A DNA stretch of 64,000 nucleotides from Pararhizobium qamdonense (GTDB lineage: Bacteria > Pseudomonadota > Alphaproteobacteria > Rhizobiales > Rhizobiaceae). Below the pieces are notes generated by a model. It ran no database searches and was not told the origin of the DNA. It was given only the letters and a program-made list of their open reading frames with translations. A program made the position numbers and the translations under genes. This document shows, piece after piece, positions 42,978 through 53,509 of the stretch (within the stretch, counting starts at the first letter, position 1; each line of letters begins with the position of its first letter). The stretch is from assembly GCF_029277445.1 (NCBI RefSeq), contig NZ_CP119566.1:3412001-3476000 (forward strand), read 5' to 3'.

Positions 42978-44527
42978 GGCGCACCTCCCGCCGGAAAGAC
43001 GGACTTGAGATAGGCGGATGGCTCGATCAGCGTCGATGCCGCCTGTTGCGCCAGATGCAGCAGGGTTTCCGGAAAGAGCCCGATGAGGCTGCTTGACACC
43101 GTCAAGGCAATAAGTGGCAACAGGGTGGTAAGCGTAGCAGGCACGGCAGCGGCCTGGCCCTCGCGCGGACGCCAATAGGCGAGCAGAAAGACCCGTCCCG
43201 TGGCAATCATGGTGAGGAAGCCAGAGACGAGCAGGATCGCCGCCAGCCAGGAAAAACCGCCATCGATCGCTGCCCTGACCAGCATGACCTTCGGCCAAAA
43301 CCCGGAAAATGGCGGCAGGCCGGAGACCGAGAAGAACAGCATCAGCGACAGCGCCGCAAACAGCGGCGACTGGTGATAGAGCCCGCCTGCCGCATGCAGC
43401 GAGAAGCCGCCGCTCAAGCGTGCGGCCAGGCCGATCGCCAGGTAGAGCGCCGTCATCACCAGCATTGAATGGACGGCATAGACGATCACGCCGCCGATCG
43501 CGTCTGCGCCGCCAATGGCGATGCCGGCCAGCATGGCGCCGATGCCGGAGATCACGAGGTAGCCGAGCAGGCGGCGGGTGTCGCTCTGCGCCAAGGCCCC
43601 GAGCGATCCCGTCAGCATGGTGAGCGCGGCGGCCACCGCCAGCGCCAGGCTTAACTGCTCGCGCTCGGCCGGAAACAGCATGACGCCGATTCTGATCAGC
43701 GCATAGATCCCGACCTTGGTCAAAAGGCCGGCAAACAGCGCCGACACGACGATGCGCGGCGTGTGATAGGAGGCGGGCAGCCAGAAATTCACCGGGAAGG
43801 CCGCCGCCTTCATCGAGAAGGCGAGGACGTAGAGTGCCGTCAGCGTCACCAGCGGCGCCGTCATCTGCAACGCCGGCGCCCTGGCCGCGATATCGGCCAT
43901 GTTGAGCGTGCCGAAGATGCCGTAGAGATAGCCGGTGGTGATCAGGAACAGCGTGGTGGCGACGAGATTGAGGAAGCCGTATTTGACCGCTCCGTCGATC
44001 TGCTCGCGCTCGGAGCCGAGGACCAGCAGGCCGAAGGACGAGATCAACAGCACCTCGAACCAGACATAGAGATTGAAGACGTCGCCGGTGAGGAACGCGC
44101 CGCTGACCCCCGCCATCAACAGCATCAAAAACGGATAGAAACCATAGCGCCTGCCGCTTTCATTGACATCGTCGATGGCGGCGACGGCGCCCATCAGCGC
44201 CACCACAGCCGAGGTCAGTGCAAACAGGGCGCCGGTGAGATCCACCGTGAAGGCGATGCCGAATGGCGGCAGCCAGCGGCCCATCACCATCGTCACCGGC
44301 CCGCTCTCTGTGACATGCCACAAAAGTGCCGCGTCGAGCGCCACCAGCACGATCAGCCCGAAGACTGCGATCAGCGGCTGGGCGGCACTCCTGTGGCGGA
44401 TCATCATCAGGATGGCGCCGACGGCGATACACCAGGCGACGGGGAGGACGACCAGCCAGTCGAGTGCTGCCACCGGCTGAAGAACCAGGGCTGCGGCGAG
44501 ATCGGCTGGAGATGCGGGAGCGGCCAT
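42974..44527 (-). CDS. mnhD: Mrp/Pha antiporter subunit D
   Basis: A 517-residue polytopic membrane protein of the NuoN/NuoL family with about 14 membrane segments. Proton-channel residues typical of the family lie in FEVLLISSFGLLVLGSEREQ and SMKAAAFPVNFWLPASYHTP. It shares ancestry with respiratory complex I subunits. It lies 5 bases after subunit C. Confidence 0.92.
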   Translation of the reverse strand: MAAPASPADLAAALVLQPVAALDWLVVLPVAWCIAVGAILMMIRHRSAAQPLIAVFGLIVLVALDAALLWHVTESGPVTMVMGRWLPPFGIAFTVDLTGALFALTSAVVALMGAVAAIDDVNESGRRYGFYPFLMLLMAGVSGAFLTGDVFNLYVWFEVLLISSFGLLVLGSEREQIDGAVKYGFLNLVATTLFLITTGYLYGIFGTLNMADIAARAPALQMTAPLVTLTALYVLAFSMKAAAFPVNFWLPASYHTPRIVVSALFAGLLTKVGIYALIRIGVMLFPAEREQLSLALAVAAALTMLTGSLGALAQSDTRRLLGYLVISGIGAMLAGIAIGGADAIGGVIVYAVHSMLVMTALYLAIGLAARLSGGFSLHAAGGLYHQSPLFAALSLMLFFSVSGLPPFSGFWPKVMLVRAAIDGGFSWLAAILLVSGFLTMIATGRVFLLAYWRPREGQAAAVPATLTTLLPLIALTVSSSLIGLFPETLLHLAQQAASTLIEPSAYLKSVFPAGGAP

Positions 44528-44532
44528 GTCTG

Positions 44533-44907
44533 TCAGTATCCCAGCGGCGGCTGAACGCCATCCGGCTCGGCCACGCGCATGGCATCGGTATTGTCCGTTC
44601 CAAGGCTCACATAGGCGCGCCAGGACAGCACCAGCAGGAAGGCGAAGAACGAGAAGGAAATCACGATCGCCGTCAGGATCAGCGCCTGCGGCAGCGGATT
44701 GGCGGTGGCGGCTGCCGGCACATCGAGCCCCTCGCCGATCACCGGCGGCACTTCGCGCAGGATGCGGCCGCTGGTAAAGATCAGCAGGTTGACCGCATTG
44801 CCGAGAATGGCAACGCCGAGCAGCATGCGGATGATGTATTTCGACAGGAGCAGGTAGACTGCCACGGCAAGGAAGATGCCGGTCAGGACGGCGAAAACGG
44901 GTTCCAT
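44533..44907 (-). CDS. mnhC: Mrp/Pha antiporter subunit C
   Basis: A 124-residue NuoK-like protein with three membrane segments and the motif LGVAILGNAVNLLIFTSGR. It starts on the last base of subunit B. The C-terminal tail is cytoplasmic. Confidence 0.92.
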   Translation of the reverse strand: MEPVFAVLTGIFLAVAVYLLLSKYIIRMLLGVAILGNAVNLLIFTSGRILREVPPVIGEGLDVPAAATANPLPQALILTAIVISFSFFAFLLVLSWRAYVSLGTDNTDAMRVAEPDGVQPPLGY

Positions 44908-45326
44908 CAGTCTTCCCCCCTTTCCTCGAGCGACAGCGCGATGGACGTTACCGCGCCGACCACGACCAGATAGACGCCGATATCGAACGTCATGACGCTC
45001 GACAGCGGGATTTCGTAACCGAACACCACGGGATAGACCCAGAGCCCGGTCATGAAGGGGACATGAAAGAGCATCGACACAAGGCCGGACAGGGTTGCCA
45101 GCAGCAGGCCGGCACCGGCGATCGAGAGCGGATGAAAGACGATGGCGCGGCGCACCGTCTCGACACCGAAAGCGATGCCATAGACCGACAGGGCGGCCAC
45201 GGCGATCAGCCCGCCGATGAAGCCGCCGCCGGGCTCGTTATGGCCGCGCAACAGCACGAAGATCGAAAACAGCATGGTCACGCTGACGATGACGGGGGTG
45301 ATGGTGCGAAAGATCAGCGATGTCAC
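44907..45326 (-). CDS. mnhB: Mrp/Pha antiporter subunit B
   Basis: A 139-residue protein with four membrane segments and the MrpB motif [20 protein letters not shown]. It is encoded separately from subunit A; in some rhizobial pha1 clusters the two are reported as fused. It overlaps subunit A by 4 bases. Confidence 0.92.
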   Translation of the reverse strand: MTSLIFRTITPVIVSVTMLFSIFVLLRGHNEPGGGFIGGLIAVAALSVYGIAFGVETVRRAIVFHPLSIAGAGLLLATLSGLVSMLFHVPFMTGLWVYPVVFGYEIPLSSVMTFDIGVYLVVVGAVTSIALSLEERGED

Positions 45327-47683
45327 CGGCCGGCCTCCCCGGCATCGGGATCATTATCGGCCATACGGCGCAAGGACCCCGCCCGCAGCCGCACCAGCGA
45401 CAGAACCGCCAAGCCTGCGATCATCACCACGGCGATCTCGCCCAGCGTATCGGTGCCGCGGAAATCGACGATGATGACGTTAACGATATTGGCGCCATGG
45501 GCAATGGTTTTGGAATATTGCGCGAAGAAATCCGACAGCGCCGGGTTGAACGGCACCTGCGTGACCTTGAGAAGCAGCAGCCCGCCGCCCAGGCCGCAGG
45601 CAATGGCGATCGCTGCGTCCGGCAGGGTCTCGCGGAACGGCCGGTGATCGGAGGCCGAGAGCTTGAGCCGCGTCATGACCAGCGCCAGGATGACCACCGC
45701 CAGCGTTTCGATCATGAACTGGGTAAAGGCCAGATCCGGCGCGCCATAGAGCAGGAAGATGACGGCGACGGAAAAACCCTGGATGCCGAGCGAAACGATC
45801 GCCGTCAGCCGGTCTTTTGCCAGGACGACGGCGAACAGGCCGGCCACCGCGATGATCATGATCGCCAGTTCGTGCAGCGGTATGGATGGAAAAACCGGCG
45901 CCCGCGCCAGTTCGCCAAACAGGAACGGCGGCACGAGCAGGACGAGCGCGATCATCACGAAGGTTGCGGTCATATAGCTGTCCAGCCTGCCGTTTTGCAG
46001 GCGCCGGGTGATGGCGAAGGACAGGCGCACCAGGCTGCGGATGGCCTGATCGAAGCCGCGATCCGGCCCCCAGCCGATTGTAGCCAGGACCGACGCAACA
46101 CCTGCCCGCACCTGCGCAAGGCCGATATAGAGCGCAATGCCGAGGACGACCGTCAGCCCCGACAGGGCCAGCGGCACGCCGATATGCGGAACAAGCGAAA
46201 TGGCGACGACGCGCGGTCCGCCGGCAATGGCGGAGGCCATCGGCGTGGAAACGAGGGCGTGGACCGTGCCTGAAAACAGCGCGGCGGCGAGGCCCGCGAC
46301 CGCCAGAATAGCAGGCCCGAGCCAGAGCAGGACCGGCGCCTCATGCGCATGTTTCGGCGTGGCGGCCGGCTTACCCATAAACGGCTTCAACGCCACGGCG
46401 AAGGCGACGGCAAACATCAGCCCATTTCCCGTGACAGTCAGAATGGCAAAGAGGATCGAACGCGGATCAGACGACGACAGCGCGGCATAGACCTCCTCCT
46501 TGGCGAGGAAGCCGAAGAAGGGCGGCAGCCCGCCCATCGAGATGGCGGCGGCAAGCGCAATGGCAAAGGTCAACGGCATGGCGGTGCGCAGGCCGCCAAG
46601 ACGGGTGACGTCGCGCGTTCCGGTCTCGTGGTCGATAATCCCCGCCACCATGAACAGAGCGCCCTTGAACAGCGAATGGGCCACCAGATACAGCACCGCC
46701 GCCTCGATGGCATAGGGCGATCCGAAGCCGGTGAGCATGACAAGAAGGCCGAGCGACGACATGGTCGTATAGGCAAGCATCAGCTTGAGGTCGGTCTGGC
46801 GCACGGCCAGAAGCGCGCCGATGATGAGAGTGACGCCCCCGAACACCGGCAGGATCAGCTGCCATTCGGGCGTCCCGCCGAGCACGGGATTGAGCCGCAT
46901 CAGCAGATAGACGCCGGCCTTCACCATGGTGGCCGAATGCAGATAGGCCGAAACCGGCGTCGGGGCCTCCATCGCGTTCGGCAGCCAGAAATGGAACGGA
47001 AACTGCGCCGATTTGGTGAAGGTGCCGCCCAGCACCAGGACAAGAACTGCCAGATAGAGCGGGCTCGCCTGAACCATTGGCCCCAGCGATGACAGGGCCG
47101 AAAATTCGGTGACGCCGGTGATGCTCCACAGCACGAGCAGGCCGGCCAGCAGGAACAGGCCGCCGCCGCCGGTGATGACCAGCGCCTGGAATGCGGCACG
47201 GCGCGCTTCCTCGCGCTGATGGTCAAAACCGATCAGAAGGAAGGAGGTGATCGAGGTCAGCTCCCAAAAGACGAACAGCATCAGGAAGCTGTCGGAGGCG
47301 ACCAGGCCAAGCATCGCGCCCATGAACATCAGGAGGAACGAGAGGAAGCGGCCCTGATGCGCATGGCCCTTGAGGTAACCACCCGCATACAGCACGATCA
47401 GCGCGCCGATGCCCGAGATCAGCAGAAGGAACGTCAGGGACAGGCCATCGACCAGAAAGGACAACCGGACATCGAGGGACGGCACCCAGCTGTAACCGCC
47501 AGCGACGGCCCTGCCCTGAGCAACCTCAGCCGCAAAGCCTGAAAAATGCACGAAGATCGCAGCCGGGATCAGGGCCAGCACCCAGGCGGCACCATGGCCG
47601 AACATCCGGGTGAGCATGGGCGCTGCAAGCGCACCCAGAAAAGGCAGGCAGAGGGCCAGAAATGTCAGGCTGGTGACATTCAT
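45323..47683 (-). CDS. mnhA: Mrp/Pha antiporter subunit A
   Basis: A 786-residue protein, first of the operon (start [20 protein letters not shown]). It has the NuoL-type core ([40 protein letters not shown]) and a C-terminal extension with the MnhB/DUF4040-like region of MrpA. About 20 membrane segments are expected. The Mrp complex exchanges cytosolic Na+ or K+ for protons and supports pH and salt tolerance; PhaA-type systems in rhizobia are needed for K+ and symbiosis. The open frame upstream of 47683 is not protein-like. Confidence 0.92.
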   Translation of the reverse strand: MNVTSLTFLALCLPFLGALAAPMLTRMFGHGAAWVLALIPAAIFVHFSGFAAEVAQGRAVAGGYSWVPSLDVRLSFLVDGLSLTFLLLISGIGALIVLYAGGYLKGHAHQGRFLSFLLMFMGAMLGLVASDSFLMLFVFWELTSITSFLLIGFDHQREEARRAAFQALVITGGGGLFLLAGLLVLWSITGVTEFSALSSLGPMVQASPLYLAVLVLVLGGTFTKSAQFPFHFWLPNAMEAPTPVSAYLHSATMVKAGVYLLMRLNPVLGGTPEWQLILPVFGGVTLIIGALLAVRQTDLKLMLAYTTMSSLGLLVMLTGFGSPYAIEAAVLYLVAHSLFKGALFMVAGIIDHETGTRDVTRLGGLRTAMPLTFAIALAAAISMGGLPPFFGFLAKEEVYAALSSSDPRSILFAILTVTGNGLMFAVAFAVALKPFMGKPAATPKHAHEAPVLLWLGPAILAVAGLAAALFSGTVHALVSTPMASAIAGGPRVVAISLVPHIGVPLALSGLTVVLGIALYIGLAQVRAGVASVLATIGWGPDRGFDQAIRSLVRLSFAITRRLQNGRLDSYMTATFVMIALVLLVPPFLFGELARAPVFPSIPLHELAIMIIAVAGLFAVVLAKDRLTAIVSLGIQGFSVAVIFLLYGAPDLAFTQFMIETLAVVILALVMTRLKLSASDHRPFRETLPDAAIAIACGLGGGLLLLKVTQVPFNPALSDFFAQYSKTIAHGANIVNVIIVDFRGTDTLGEIAVVMIAGLAVLSLVRLRAGSLRRMADNDPDAGEAGR

Positions 47684-47940
47684 GGGTCGGCAGGCTCCTT
47701 TCATGAGCGGATGGCCAAAGCCGGACTGGCAGCGGAAAATGCCACGGATCTCTACCGGTTGGGAATACGGCAAGCGATGGTGAAACTCAAGGTTATGGGT
47801 GGATATACAGGGGCAATCGTCCGTCGGCGCGCCCAAAACACATGCAGCGGCATTACCAATTTGACCGCGACGCCCTCCCGGCAATTGCCACGGCACAAGT
47901 CCGTCCTATCTTCTGCGTCCTATAGTCACGGGAGGCATGG

Positions 47941-48348
47941 ATGAGCGAGACAAGACCCTTGAAAGTCGAGAGGACCGATGCGGAATGGCGGGCACAGCTG
48001 ACCCCGGATCAATACCGCATCACCCGGCAGCACGGCACCGAACGGGCATTTTCCAGCCCGGATTTCGCGCCGGGCCGGACGGGCATCTATCATTGCATCT
48101 GCTGCAACCGGCCGCTCTTTCACGCGCAGACGAAATTCGATTCGGGCACGGGCTGGCCGAGCTTCTTCGAGCCGGTCGCCATCGACGCCGTGACCGAACA
48201 TTCCGACATGTCCTACGGCATGAACCGGACGGAAATCCGCTGTGCCGACTGCGATGCGCATCTCGGCCACGTCTTTCCCGACGGCCCGCCACCCACCGGC
48301 CTGCGCTATTGCATGAACGGCGTTGCCCTGTCCTTTGAAGCGTCGTAA
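47941..48348 (+). CDS. msrB: Peptide-methionine (R)-S-oxide reductase MsrB
   Basis: A 135-residue MsrB. The metal-binding pairs are CICCNRPLF and [12 protein letters not shown]. The catalytic residue is the cysteine of [10 protein letters not shown] near the C-terminus, and the substrate-site signature [13 protein letters not shown] is intact. It repairs methionine-R-sulfoxide in cytosolic proteins. No signal peptide is present. Confidence 0.95.
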   Translation: MSETRPLKVERTDAEWRAQLTPDQYRITRQHGTERAFSSPDFAPGRTGIYHCICCNRPLFHAQTKFDSGTGWPSFFEPVAIDAVTEHSDMSYGMNRTEIRCADCDAHLGHVFPDGPPPTGLRYCMNGVALSFEAS

Positions 48349-48533
48349 CCGGGAGGTTATCACGCCGATGTGCCGCCCGGTTTCACGCCGGCGTGGGAGA
48401 GCGGCTCTAGCGAAGGTGCAGCTTTTGAATCAAGCGAAGGCGCCAAGACATTGAGTTTGGTGCATTTTCGCCGAAGGCGCCGAACTGACGGTGTGCAGGA
48501 CGGTCCTACACCAGAACCATCCCCTGTCCCCGC

Positions 48534-49193
48534 TCAGCTGGCAGCACTGCTGATACAGGTGAGAACCGCGGAATAATGCACGGCTGCGGCGGTGACGACG
48601 AAGCCGTGCCAGATCGCATTCTGGAAGCGCAGCTTTTCCCAGACGTGAAAGATCACGCCGAGCGAGTAGATGATGCCGCCGATCAGGATGAGGATCAGCG
48701 TGGTTTCGGTCAGCTGCGACAGAAGCGGACCGGCGGCAAAGACGCCGCTCCAGCCCATGGCGAGGTAAAGCAGGATCGCCAGCTTGTCGAAGCGGCCGGG
48801 AAAGACGCATTTGATCAAAACGCCGACGATGGCGATCGACCAGATGCCGATCAGCATGCCGAACAGATAGGGATCGTCCCAGCCGCGCTGCAGGAAAGGC
48901 GTATAGGTGGCGGCGATCAGGATGTAGATCGACGAGTGATCGAAGCGGCGCAGGAACCACTTGGTCTGCGACACCGGATAGAGATTGTAGAGAAACGAAA
49001 TCGACAATGTCGCGACCAGGCCGGCGCCATAGATCCAGGCGGCAACCAGCTGTCCCGATGTGCTCCAGACGCTGGCATAGAAGATCATCGCGGTCACGCC
49101 GATCAGGGCACAGGCAAGCCCGACGCCATGAACGACGCCATCGGCGATCAGCTCAGAGCGATCGTAGTTCCATTTGATGCCCTTGATTTCCAT
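48534..49193 (-). CDS. Hemolysin III family membrane protein
   Basis: A 219-residue protein with seven predicted membrane segments. It has the PAQR/HlyIII motifs ELIADGVVHGVGLACALIG, FLRRFDHSSIYILIAATYTP and the C-terminal His in FHVWEKLRFQNAIWHGFVV. Those histidines form the putative metal site. The in vivo role is unclear; most members are not hemolysins. Confidence 0.9.
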   Translation of the reverse strand: MEIKGIKWNYDRSELIADGVVHGVGLACALIGVTAMIFYASVWSTSGQLVAAWIYGAGLVATLSISFLYNLYPVSQTKWFLRRFDHSSIYILIAATYTPFLQRGWDDPYLFGMLIGIWSIAIVGVLIKCVFPGRFDKLAILLYLAMGWSGVFAAGPLLSQLTETTLILILIGGIIYSLGVIFHVWEKLRFQNAIWHGFVVTAAAVHYSAVLTCISSAAS

Positions 49194-49472
49194 GCACGCC
49201 TCTCAACAGCCGATCCCGGCCGGGCTTCTTCATTCATATTCCACCGGCTTTTGAAGCCGATGCGTCAACCCGGACGTTCACCGCAGTCTGCCGTCAAGCG
49301 GCGCCTTCGGCAAGCCAGATAAGCATAACAATTTGACAGGCTGTTAAAGACCGAATGGCGGCAGACGAAATCAACATTTGCGACAGGCCGACATCGGGCG
49401 ATCCGGATCAAACCACCATCCGCCGCGTCTTTGCGGGCGCGGTGGATGGATCATGTGTCAACAGCAGGCGCT

Positions 49473-49895
49473 TCAGCGGTCGATCAGCACGGCGCATTTG
49501 CAATGACTGGCGACGCGGGTGGCGGTGGAGCCGATGAAATAATCGATCAGTCCCGGCCGGTGCGACGCGATGATCACCAGGTCTGCTTTCGCCTCCTCGG
49601 CAAAGCTGTTGATGACGCCGGCGGCACCGCCGATGCGGATTTCGACATGGCCTTTGACGCCATGCTTTTCCAGAAAGCCGGTCAGCGTCTTTTTCGCGTG
49701 GTCGCGCGAGGCCTCGATCAGTTCCAGCGGGAAATCGACGATCATATAGCCCTGGGCATAGGCATTCAGATCCTCGACAACGTTGAGCAGGATGATCTCG
49801 CCGCCGTCATCGAGCAGCGACTGGGCGCGCGTCAAAACCTTCTCGCCGTGCTCCAGCTGGTCCATGGCAATCGGCACGATAATTTTCGAATACAT
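49473..49895 (-). CDS. Universal stress protein (UspA family)
   Basis: A 140-residue UspA-fold protein. N-terminal MYSKIIVPIAMDQLEHGEKV and the ATP-binding motif DLVIIASHRPGLIDYFIGST (G-x2-G-x9-G(S/T) type) end in RVASHCKCAVLIDR. Cytoplasmic; probably induced under stress. Confidence 0.9.
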   Translation of the reverse strand: MYSKIIVPIAMDQLEHGEKVLTRAQSLLDDGGEIILLNVVEDLNAYAQGYMIVDFPLELIEASRDHAKKTLTGFLEKHGVKGHVEIRIGGAAGVINSFAEEAKADLVIIASHRPGLIDYFIGSTATRVASHCKCAVLIDR

Positions 49896-50150
49896 GACTG
49901 TCTCCTCGGGTTCGCCGCACCGGCTGCAGGATAGGACGGCCCGCCGTGCAGGCCGGCATCCCCGCCGCTTCGCGCGGATGATTCAATATAGGTGTGGCGG
50001 GGCCAAAGTCACAATCGGCCATGCGGTCGCAGGCGATTGTCAACAGGTTGAGAACAGTACATCCTCAACCCGGCCTCTTCCGTGAACGCCGCGCGCGCGC
50101 CATAGTGACGGTCAAGACCATCAGACAGGCCATGATACAGGACGCGACCG

Positions 50151-51110
50151 ATGACCAGCTTCAACAGGCGCACGTTCATGACGGTTTCGGCCACCGCATT
50201 GGCCACCGCAGGGTCGCTCACCACAACCAGGGCAGGAAGCACGCCTATGACCGTTCAAACCGAAGATCACGCCATCCGCATGCCAGCCTTCGTCGATCAT
50301 TCGCATCTGGTCGTGCGCGACCTGCCGATGGTGTCGTCCTGGTACCAGAGCATCATGGGCCTGCAGCCGATCGAAAAGACCGCAAGCGGCGAGACGCTGG
50401 GTGCCGGCGGCCGCCCGCTTTTGACACTGACGACGCAGGGCAATGCGGCAACCGCCCCGCAAAATGCGCCCGGCCTGTTCCACACCGCCTTCCTGGTGCC
50501 TGACCGCAAAGAGCTTGGCCGCTGGCTTGCCCATATCGCTGAAAATAACGTGCCGCTTCAGGGGGCATCCGACCATCTGGTGTCGGAAGCCATCTATCTC
50601 GGCGATCCCGAAGGCAACGGCATCGAGGTCTATCGCGACCGGCCGCGCGCCGAGTGGAACTACCTTGACGACGGCATGGTGAAGATGGCGACGCTGCCGC
50701 TCGACCTGCAGGCGCTGTATGACGAGGCGCCGAAGGACAACTGGGGCGGCATGGCCGGCGGCACGGCGATCGGCCATATCCATCTGCAGGTTTCGGATAT
50801 TCCGCAGGCCAACGCCTTCTTCCGCGATGTGCTCGGCCTCGACCTGATGGCCACCTATCCCGGCGCCAGCTTCTTCGCCTCGGGAAAATACCATCACCAT
50901 GTCGGCGCCAATATCTGGAACTCGCGCGGCGCACCAAAACGCCAAGCCAACATGACCGGCCTGTCGGACTATACCGTGCATTTCAACGATCCGGCCAAGC
51001 TTAAGAATGCCGTCGTCAAGCTCGACGAACTGGAAATTCCGGTGACGCGCAATGGCGATACCGTTTCGCTTACCGACCCCTGGGGGATCGGCCTGAAACT
51101 GGTTGGATGA
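50151..51110 (+). CDS. VOC family dioxygenase/glyoxalase, possibly Tat-exported
   Basis: A 319-residue protein, or 287 from the second ATG (50247). Two VOC modules: about 45-155 (VDHSHLVVRDLPMVSSWYQS) and 200-319 (AIGHIHLQVSDIPQANAFFR). Metal ligands fit H52, H212 and E159-type positions (GNGIEVYRD). Domain order resembles CatE-type catechol 2,3-dioxygenases. The longer form begins with NRRTFMTVSATALATAG, which looks like a twin-arginine signal. Both starts have ribosome sites, so location (cytoplasm or periplasm) is open. Confidence 0.8.
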   Translation: MTSFNRRTFMTVSATALATAGSLTTTRAGSTPMTVQTEDHAIRMPAFVDHSHLVVRDLPMVSSWYQSIMGLQPIEKTASGETLGAGGRPLLTLTTQGNAATAPQNAPGLFHTAFLVPDRKELGRWLAHIAENNVPLQGASDHLVSEAIYLGDPEGNGIEVYRDRPRAEWNYLDDGMVKMATLPLDLQALYDEAPKDNWGGMAGGTAIGHIHLQVSDIPQANAFFRDVLGLDLMATYPGASFFASGKYHHHVGANIWNSRGAPKRQANMTGLSDYTVHFNDPAKLKNAVVKLDELEIPVTRNGDTVSLTDPWGIGLKLVG

Positions 51111-51258
51111 CGGCAAGGCGGGCCGCCTGGCTGCGCTTTTCAACAGGGCGGCTGCGGCGGATTGTACCGTTTTGATTCTTAAAGTTGACTCTTATTGTCA
51201 TGTATAATACGCCGCCCGGACGTCCGCTTTTGCGGATTTCTGTCTAGGGGTTATTATT

Positions 51259-53451
51259 TTGAAAAATAAGAGAATTCTTGTATACGCGCTCGCCACGGCG
51301 AGTATCGCGCCACTTCCCTTGCGCGCGGCCGATTGGCGTCCTTTAGTGGAAATCGACGGCACCTGGCGCAGCGGTTCATCCAGCACCAGCGGCGGCTTCT
51401 TCCTGCCGATCCTGCTTGATTCCGGCAATGCGCTGTTCATCGATACGCAGGGCGCCTTTATCGAGGGTGGCGTTCAGCGTGGTTCGGTGGGGGCCGGATA
51501 CCGCATGCGCGCCAATGACCAGTGGATCGTCGGCGTCTACGGCTATTACGACTATCTGAACAGCGCCTATGACAACGCGTTCCACCAGCTGTCCTTCGGG
51601 GTGGAGGCGCTCGGGCCCGTCTTTGAAACGCGTGCCAACATCTATCTGCCGCTCGGCAGCGATCACGCACTTGATGGCATGGGCCGCGGCGAGATCGCCG
51701 GTGGCAGGCTGATGTTCCGCCAGGGCATGGAACGTGCCCGCCGCGGCGGCGATATCGAGGCCGGTGTCCGCGTGCCGCTGACGGCTGCAGGCGATGCGAT
51801 ACAGCTGAAGGTGTTTGGCGGCAGCTATTTCTACGGCGGCGACAATCTCGACGACAAGCTGGGTGCCAAGCTGCGCGCCGAACTGTCCTTTGCCAACCTG
51901 CCCGGCCTTCCCGGCGGATCGACGGTGACGATCGGCGCGTCCGGCTCCTATGACAACGAGGACCATTTCAAGGCTGCGGCGATGGCCCGGCTGCGCATAC
52001 CGCTCGGCAGCACATCCGCCACCGGCTCTTCGTCAGCCGTGAGCGATCCGTTCGATCCGCTGACGCAGCGCGTCGAGCGCAACCGGGCCATTGAGACCCA
52101 TCGGGGCGCGACGGGCGATCTTGAAAATGCGGTGATCGAACTTACCGGCCAGACCGCCGGCAATGTCGCCGCCATTTCCGCCGCCAGCGGCGATGCGGCC
52201 GCGATCAACGCCCTGATCGATGCGGCTGGCGACAACGCGCTGATCCTTGCCGATGGCAATATCGGGCTTGATCAATCGCTGAGCTTGAACAACGGCCAGC
52301 TCCTTTTGGGTGGCGGCGGGCTTCTCAGCCTGCGCGGCGCTGACAGCGGCGGCGAAGGCTGGTTTGCCAATCGCGGCGCCGCCACAACGCTGACCGGCTA
52401 CAATCCGGCTGAGGATGTGGTGACCATGGCGTCCAACAGCGCCATCTCCACGCTCTCGATCACTGGCGGACTGGCCGGCATCGGTTCTACCGGCGCATCC
52501 AACCTCCTGGTGGACAATGTCGATATTACCGCCACCAGCCATGACGGCATCCGGTTGACCGGCGTGGATGGCGCCGTCATCCAGAATTCGCGCATTCACG
52601 ACCTCACCATCTGCGAAAGCAGCACGCTCTGCGAATTTTCGGTGTTTGATCCGAACCGGGCGCCCTATGCCGCCATCAGCGCCCATGGCACCAACAACCT
52701 GACGATCCGCGATACCGCAATCGACAACGTCACCTATGGCCTGTTTGCCGGCAGCGCCATCGACGAAAGCGACTGGCCGCCTGTGATCACCGATGCCGCC
52801 AGCAACATCACGCTGGACCATGTGACGATCTCGCGGTCCCGACGCGAAGGCCTGCTGTTCGTGGCGGCCGATCACGTCAATCTCGACACGGTGACGATCG
52901 ACAATTCGATGCAGGACCGCGACATGGATCTCGTCGTGCTGCAGGGTACACGCGACGTCGTGATCACCGATATGGTCCTGAAGGGCGGCATCAATGGCCT
53001 GATGCTGGTGACCTCCAGCAGCATGCCGGAGGGGGCGGTCACCACCAATGTCGATGTCGACGGCCTGACGATCGACGGCACGCGCAATGCCGGCATCTTC
53101 CTCAACCCGGTTTCCGGCATCGCCTTCAAGAACGTGGCGATCACCAATGCCGGAACCTACGGTGCCTTCATCTACGGGAGCGAATGGGACTTCCTTGGCG
53201 GGCCGATCAGCGACATTTCCTTCGACAATGTCACGATCGACAAGGCAGGGACCGCCGGGCTCTACTTCATGGGACCATCCCTGGATCTGAAGGGCGGCGT
53301 CACCGTCACCGGATCGCCGCGCGATTGCAAGGTCGATCCCTCCTGGGACGGCAGCCTTGGCGGTTCGCTGACGCAAGGGCCGGGCTCGGTGCTGACCCTC
53401 AACGGCGGCGTGCTCGACCAGACGAATTTTGGAAGCCGTTGCGGCGGCTGA
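51259..53451 (+). CDS. Inverse-autotransporter-type beta-barrel plus right-handed beta-helix surface protein
   Basis: A 730-residue protein from TTG 51259 with AGGGG upstream. A signal peptide (about 1-23, LRA-ADW) is followed by a barrel of amphipathic strands (about 25-250: EGGVQRGSVGAGYRMRANDQ, WIVGVYGYYDYLNSAYDNAF), similar to intimin/invasin inverse autotransporter barrels. Residues about 300-700 hold short repeated segments such as SNLLVDNVDITATSHDGIRL and ITLDHVTISRSRREGLLFV, typical of a parallel beta-helix (pectate-lyase-like fold). The predicted layout is an outer-membrane barrel exporting a beta-helix passenger. No Big/Ig domains occur, unlike intimins. The low-GC upstream region and divergent base use hint at transfer. 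Confidence 0.72.
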   Translation: MKNKRILVYALATASIAPLPLRAADWRPLVEIDGTWRSGSSSTSGGFFLPILLDSGNALFIDTQGAFIEGGVQRGSVGAGYRMRANDQWIVGVYGYYDYLNSAYDNAFHQLSFGVEALGPVFETRANIYLPLGSDHALDGMGRGEIAGGRLMFRQGMERARRGGDIEAGVRVPLTAAGDAIQLKVFGGSYFYGGDNLDDKLGAKLRAELSFANLPGLPGGSTVTIGASGSYDNEDHFKAAAMARLRIPLGSTSATGSSSAVSDPFDPLTQRVERNRAIETHRGATGDLENAVIELTGQTAGNVAAISAASGDAAAINALIDAAGDNALILADGNIGLDQSLSLNNGQLLLGGGGLLSLRGADSGGEGWFANRGAATTLTGYNPAEDVVTMASNSAISTLSITGGLAGIGSTGASNLLVDNVDITATSHDGIRLTGVDGAVIQNSRIHDLTICESSTLCEFSVFDPNRAPYAAISAHGTNNLTIRDTAIDNVTYGLFAGSAIDESDWPPVITDAASNITLDHVTISRSRREGLLFVAADHVNLDTVTIDNSMQDRDMDLVVLQGTRDVVITDMVLKGGINGLMLVTSSSMPEGAVTTNVDVDGLTIDGTRNAGIFLNPVSGIAFKNVAITNAGTYGAFIYGSEWDFLGGPISDISFDNVTIDKAGTAGLYFMGPSLDLKGGVTVTGSPRDCKVDPSWDGSLGGSLTQGPGSVLTLNGGVLDQTNFGSRCGG

Positions 53452-53466
53452 CCTCACCCAAGAATG

Positions 53467-53495
53467 CCGTGCGCACCTTATCCAGGTGCGCACGG
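53467..53495. terminator. Bidirectional hairpin between convergent genes
   Basis: CCGTGCGCACCT-TATCC-AGGTGCGCACGG is a perfect 12-bp stem. It lies between the stops of the beta-helix gene (plus) and the AztD-like gene (minus); T-rich flanks are weak. Confidence 0.75.
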
Positions 53496-53509
53496 TGGCT
53501 TTCACGGTT

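Noticed and set aside
48349..48533. Short frames between msrB and the hemolysin III gene
   Set aside because: No ribosome site and no conserved-looking sequence; treated as non-coding.
52033..53505. A 490-codon minus-strand frame opposite the beta-helix protein
   Set aside because: His/Asp/Arg-rich shadow of the plus-strand repeats with no domain; the plus strand has a signal peptide and strand pattern.
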